Below, piece by piece: positions 59,460 through 64,000 of a DNA stretch of 64,000 bases. A program made the translations under genes and the position numbers. The stretch is from Niebla homalea (taxonomy: Eukaryota > Ascomycota > Lecanoromycetes > Lecanorales > Ramalinaceae): NCBI GenBank assembly GCA_019925105.1, contig JAHGAU010000037.1:62001-126000 (forward strand), in the 5' to 3' direction. The stretch's first letter is position 1. Each line of letters begins with the position of its first letter. Under the pieces are notes generated by a model. It did no database searches, had not been told where the DNA came from, and saw only the letters and a program-made list of their open reading frames with translations.

Positions 59460-59620
59460 CGGATGGGCATGGAAACAATGAAAGTCCCACTCGAGTAGGT
59501 CTCCAGACCAAATGGGCCATTATACTGGAGAGGGGGAGGGGGACACAGATAGGGATGGAAACAATAATATCAGTCCCACTCAAGTACGTCTCCAGACCAA
59601 ATCGGTCAATCGTCCCACTT
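59460..59620 (+). repeat. Two-copy ~91-bp duplication
   Basis: GATGGGCATGGAAACAAT...GTCCCACTCGAGTAGGTCTC recurs as GATAGGGATGGAAACAATA...GTCCCACTCAAGTACGTCTC. Both are followed by CAGACCAAAT. A RIP-shifted third trace (CAAATAGGTCTTTAAACCAT) sits at about 60784, beyond the TIR element, so the element may have been inserted into this small array. Confidence 0.75.
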
Positions 59621-59747
59621 TACTACATCCTACGTTGCAATAAATGCCAAGTCTGCCGTCAGCATCTTTATTATACCGGCACGTCTCCACGATTAAGTAC
59701 GTACGGGAGGTCCCCTAAGCTGTCACGGCATAGGCGGTATTCACAAC

Positions 59748-60732
59748 ATTCCGTCCCCTTTTAAGAGGGACGGAATGTTTATGTAATATACTAGTGGTAG
59801 TAGACCCGGGGATCACCCGGATTATTTTAGGTAGTTGGGAGTATTCGCTTATTTCAGTGATAGAATAATTATATACTTTACACTTAAATACTAATTATAC
59901 TATTATTACTATTACCTTGTTCCAATCCCCCATTTACTTAGGGGATTCTGTTATCCTATTACTTATTTTATTATTTATTCTTATTTCAATTTATACCGAT
60001 ATTAATACTGAATATATTAATTTATATATAGTAATTTATTATATTATATTATATAAGATTATATTATATAAGATTATATTATATAAGATTATATTATATA
60101 ATATTATCAATTAGCCCCCGTTAAATCATTTCCGTTAACTTTTAATATTTAATGATTAAATTCGCCGTTAATATCCTTATTAAATTTCGCCTCCGCGGTT
60201 AAATAGGTAGGGATGTCTTCATATTTATTAAGAGGGGTAAGGGTTATTCTCTTATTACTTAATATTTATTTACTTTTATCTTAAATCAACTTATATTAAT
60301 ATATGTACTTAATATATTAAATTATATATAAGTAAAAAAAGATCAAGGCCCCCTATTAGTTTAATCTTCCACTTTACGTCCCACGTTATAATGAATATTA
60401 AGTTAATTAAATTCGCCGTAAGTATGCTTATTAAATTACGCCTCCACGTTAAGGTACTGATAGAAGGTTTTTTATCCACTGGGGGGCGGGGTTCTATGGT
60501 TTTGTTACTTAACCCTCCTTTCCTACCAATACTTATACTAAATATTTATGTTTAATATATCGATTTATATAAATATAATATATTTATAGGTATAATATTT
60601 AAGTATAAATTATATTATTATTAAATAACTGAGTTAAAAAAAAACTCTTAATTACTAGGTATTTAATCCCCGGGTTTATTATTACTATTACTTTTATATA
60701 AATATTCCGTCCCCTTTTAAAAGGGACGGAAT
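59748..60732. mobile_element. 985-bp TIR element with hairpin termini
   Basis: Each end is a hairpin, ATTCCGTCCC..GGGACGGAAT around TTTTAA (59748-59776 and 60704-60732). The similarity continues inward as an inverted repeat for about 70 bp, through CCCGGGGAT. The interior is AT-rich and has two diverged ~240-bp tandem units (TTAAATTCGCCGT near 60162 and 60410) and a 15-bp array TATATTATATAAGAT (60044-60108). There is no coding sequence. The terminal hairpin-plus-TIR structure suggests a non-autonomous DNA element. The target duplication is unclear. Confidence 0.6.
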
Positions 60733-60999
60733 ATTATAAATATAAATCTATATATTTATACCGTATTACTTAAAAATTATACTCAAATAGGTCTTTAAAC
60801 CATATCGGTCATTATATTAATAAGTAAGATAATTTAAGGTTCTCCCCTATTTATTTAATCGTCCCCTTTACGTCCCACGTTAATTTAAAACAGAACGGAA
60901 CGGGGATAATGGTAAGATTAAGGTTAAGAACTATATAGTTATCTGAATAATACGATAATAAATGGTAAAACGGACTTTATAAATACTATACCGTTAAAG

Positions 61000-61720
61000 G
61001 GATAAAGTATTAAGTATATTAAGAACTACTATAGAGATACGGCTATCTGGATTAAAAGGGAAAGCTTGGGAAGATATATGCAATAAATAAGCTTCTTTAA
61101 TTTACTACGTTCGAGCTATAGTTTCTATGTAGGCTTAAACCATAACTTTAAGCTATTATTAAACAATCCGTACAAGCTCTTTATAAGCAGGGTATATATT
61201 AATAATGGCTTAAAGCTGGTATATAGATACAGCTGGATAGATTTAAAGGGAAAGCCTAAGAAAATATATATAATAACTAAGCTTGTTTATTCTGCTGTAT
61301 TTAAGCTTTAATCTTTATATATAGTTGAAATATAAATCTATATATATTATTAAATAGCCTATATGAGCTATTTTAAAGTAGGGTAGGGAAAGGCTGAAAA
61401 TATATATGCAATAATTAATCTTCTTTCATTTTTTATATTTTAACCCGTGGTTTTCTTATATAAGCTTAAATATAACTTTAAGTATATTATTAAATAACCC
61501 GTATAAGCTTTTAGAAATAGGATATATAAAGTTTATTAATATCTTTTTAAGCCTTAATTATACGCGTTATTATTATTTATAATATCCCTCTTTTAGATTT
61601 ATATTTATTACTTTATTTCCTCCTCCCCATTAAAGCCTTCCAGACTTAAGGCCTTACGCTCCGCCGGCATACTAATTTATAAATGATATAAGCTCTTCTT
61701 AAGCAGGGTATATAATTTGC
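61000..61720. repeat. Diverged tandem repeats, 140-190 bp units
   Basis: Blocks AAAGGGAAAGCYT..GAARATATATRYAATAA recur at about 61055, 61245 and 61386. Blocks resembling CCGTACAAGCTCTTTATAAG followed by CAGGGTATATA recur at about 61171, 61356, 61500 and 61688. Composition is moderately RIP-shifted. No coding trace. Confidence 0.65.
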
Positions 61721-61740
61721 CTTAGTCCCTTAGCCGCTAC

Positions 61741-61805
61741 GCAGAAAGAGCCCGGCCCTAAGCCCCTTCGGGTTAGGGCCCGCATTTAAGCCCCTTCGGG
61801 TTGAA
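61741..61805. other. GC-rich hairpin with repeated CCCCTTCGGGTT
   Basis: GGCCCTAAGCCCC / TTC / GGGTTAGGGCC folds into an 8-bp stem plus a 3-bp stem with one bulge and a C(UUCG)G-like loop. A second AAGCCCCTTCGGGTT follows 24 bp later. The surroundings are AT-rich. It is not a tRNA: no acceptor or anticodon arms could be built around it. Confidence 0.5.
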
Positions 61806-64000
61806 TATTAATAAATGGGTTTTTATTTTACGTGTTTAAGCTTAGGAGCCCGTATTTTTATTAGATCCGTTTTATTTTCAATAATGCGTTATAGAAATTT
61901 TTTCACTTTATTAAAAATCTACTATTATTTATATTTATAGTTTAATTTTATATTTATTATAATAATAATATTATATTAATTTTATTTTATTTCTTATTTA
62001 AGATTTAAATATCTTATTATAATAAATCTCCTTTAGATTTCTTATCGTTACTTTATTATTTTAAAACGTAACGAAAAAATTCCCAGAAAGCTTATTGAAT
62101 CTTAATTTATAAAGAAAAATAATGACCCCCTTTTAACTTAATTTTTTATTACGCGGTAAATACTTAAGCTTATAATACATATTAAGATTAATGAAAGCGG
62201 CCGTAAATACCCTTATATAAAGTACTTTAATACGATTTAACTACTTTAAAAGCTTAAAATTATTAATATAAAATTAATAATTAGTTTAATAATACTTATA
62301 CGTATTATTAATATAATTAAATAAAAGTTTAATTTTAAGCTCATAACGGAATAAGTATTAATATTAAAAACTTTTTTAAAAGATTAATTAAATATAATTA
62401 TAATTATAAAAATAGGGTTTAAGAAAAATATATTATTTTAAGTCGTATTTTTTATATATAAACCTATTAAAAGTATTTTAATTCTTATACCCTTGAAAGC
62501 CTTAAGAAAAGGAATAATATTTAAAATAACTTTTATTAATAATTATTAGTCTTTTATATTAAATAATAACAAGAACAATATAGATAATCGGAGGTAAATA
62601 CGTAAAGGATACTTTACTTATAGTATATCGATCTTATAAAGTAATAACGTTATATTAATAAATATTAATGTTTATTAATTTAAAAATCGCTTATTTTGAA
62701 GCTTTTAATAAGGAAATCTTGAAATATAAATTTTAAGTTTTAAGTTTTTACTTTTTAATTATCGATAAACTTTATTTAATATATAAATAAAAAGACTTCC
62801 ATTTAAAATATTATTAACTCGGAATTTTATATACGCGTTTATTGGATAATATTTTATTCTTAAGTATTTCTATAATATTAAATTCTTAAATATTATTTAA
62901 TATTAAGGAAAAATATGGTTTTTCAGATAATATATGGGTTATCCGCATATTATTAAGTAAACCGGAGACTTTTATTTAATTAAATTGACTTTAAAACTTA
63001 AAGAACGGAATATTTAACTTATAATATCTTTTATTTAAAGCGATTATAAGTTTATTTAAGATTTTAAAAACCGTTATTTTTATAAATAATATTAAGGATA
63101 TTAAAAGGGCGTATAAATTGTTTAAATTATAAATAATTAAACTCCGATGTTTATTTATAACGAATAAAGTCGTAATATATTGTTTTTAAATATAACGACT
63201 TAAGATAAAGAAAATATTATTATATTATTCTAATATTTATTAAAGGATTACTTTTATTTATAGATAATTATTATAATAAACATATATAATATTGCTATAT
63301 ATAATTTTAATATTAAATAAGTTTATTAATAATTATTATTTTCTTTAACATTAACAGTATTTTAACGATTAAATCGTATAATATATAATACTAGTAGTCA
63401 AGCTCGATTTACTTTTTATTATTAAATATGGTACTTTAAGTTGAAAAGCGGTAAATCGAATAAAAATAATGGGTTATCAATTATTAACGCTTTAAAGATA
63501 GAAAAAATTAAAAAAATATTAATAGGAGGAAAAATATATTTAATAAACTTTAAGACTTTTTAAATACGTTATTAAACGGATATGATTGATGGATTAATTT
63601 AACTTATTTTAACGATAAATATAAATTAACCGAACCCGATGAACCTTATTATTCAATATATAATTTAGATTTTTGAGTATTTATTTCGGTTTATAAAGAA
63701 TTAAAATTAGGTATAAATAAAAATATATTAAAAATAAAGTATTTATAATTTGAGCTCGGTAAATAGAGAGATTCATTAATATTTAAACTCTTTTTATTTT
63801 CTTATTTCGGGTGTTTTTTCCCCTTTATTATACCAAATAAGATGCTAAAAACCATTTAATATATATACCGATATTTAAGGATGTAAATAACTTAAGCCGT
63901 TAAATAAAAAATTTATAAAGTAAATAAACTATATATAAAAAAGCGGTTTTAAAGATTATTAATAAAAATAAAAATAATTATTTTATTTTTAATAAAAAAT
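61806..64000. other. AT-rich, RIP-like decayed sequence, no readable element
   Basis: Strong TA enrichment and no open frame of length. I could not read a transposon motif in either strand. It is presumably the edge of another RIP-inactivated element continuing beyond the window. Confidence 0.5.

Noticed and set aside
61741..61805. tRNA or SINE head
   Set aside because: The repeated CCCCTTCGGGTT resembles a T-arm at first sight, but no cloverleaf or A-box/B-box spacing could be built.

Overview
This window looks like a piece of a filamentous ascomycete (Pezizomycotina) chromosome with a split genome. Short islands of normal base composition, carrying intron-containing genes, alternate with very AT-rich blocks whose coding traces are full of C-to-T and G-to-A stop codons. 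That pattern is the hallmark of repeat-induced point mutation (RIP). Introns, where present, have fungal GT..AG ends, mostly short lengths (53-109 nt) and CTAAC/CTGAC-like branch sites. The species cannot be named from sequence alone.

Layout. 0-9.6 kb: mostly decayed sequence with a GGTGAGGGT-type minisatellite cassette (4.4-5.3 kb), a broken PD-(D/E)XK-nuclease-like gene (6.2-7.4 kb, minus) and a broken hAT transposase (8.7-9.3 kb, plus). 9.65-9.93 kb: a 281-bp TIR element with TA target duplications. 10.1-11.0 kb: a type I membrane protein gene. 13.0-14.76 kb: a palindromic minisatellite cassette. 14.76-22.59 kb: a RIP-degraded TIR element with a Tad1-like LINE inside it. 22.7-24.5 kb: eight decayed tandem copies of the 3' end of the next gene. 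24.6-27.4 kb: two divergent genes. 27.65-37.50 kb: a second TIR element split by a 9.4-kb LTR retrotransposon (133-bp LTRs, 5-bp target duplication). 37.9-38.7 kb: an internally duplicated membrane protein gene. 39.6-48.9 kb: minisatellite cassettes interrupted by a tyrosine-recombinase retrotransposon of the DIRS/Ngaro kind with split direct repeats (41.07-45.85 kb). 49.4-59.4 kb: the main gene island, with a multi-pass membrane protein, a second membrane protein, a SAP/membrane/kinesin gene and a nuclear-looking protein. 59.7-64 kb: a hairpin-ended TIR element and AT-rich decayed sequence.

Three things stand out. First, a kinesin-14-like motor appears, by splicing logic, to be fused to an N-terminal SAP domain and two membrane spans. 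Second, seven of the eight recognised genes have tandem repeats at or very near an end. Units are mostly about 95-220 bp, with a 23-bp unit at one gene, and in three genes the units are extra copies of the C-terminal codons with their stop. Third, the split-direct-repeat retrotransposon still shows RT, RNase H and tyrosine recombinase traces, and its insertion junction can be read against intact copies of its target repeat.

Most predicted proteins are membrane proteins without a family I recognise. No operon-like or pathway logic links them beyond shared location.
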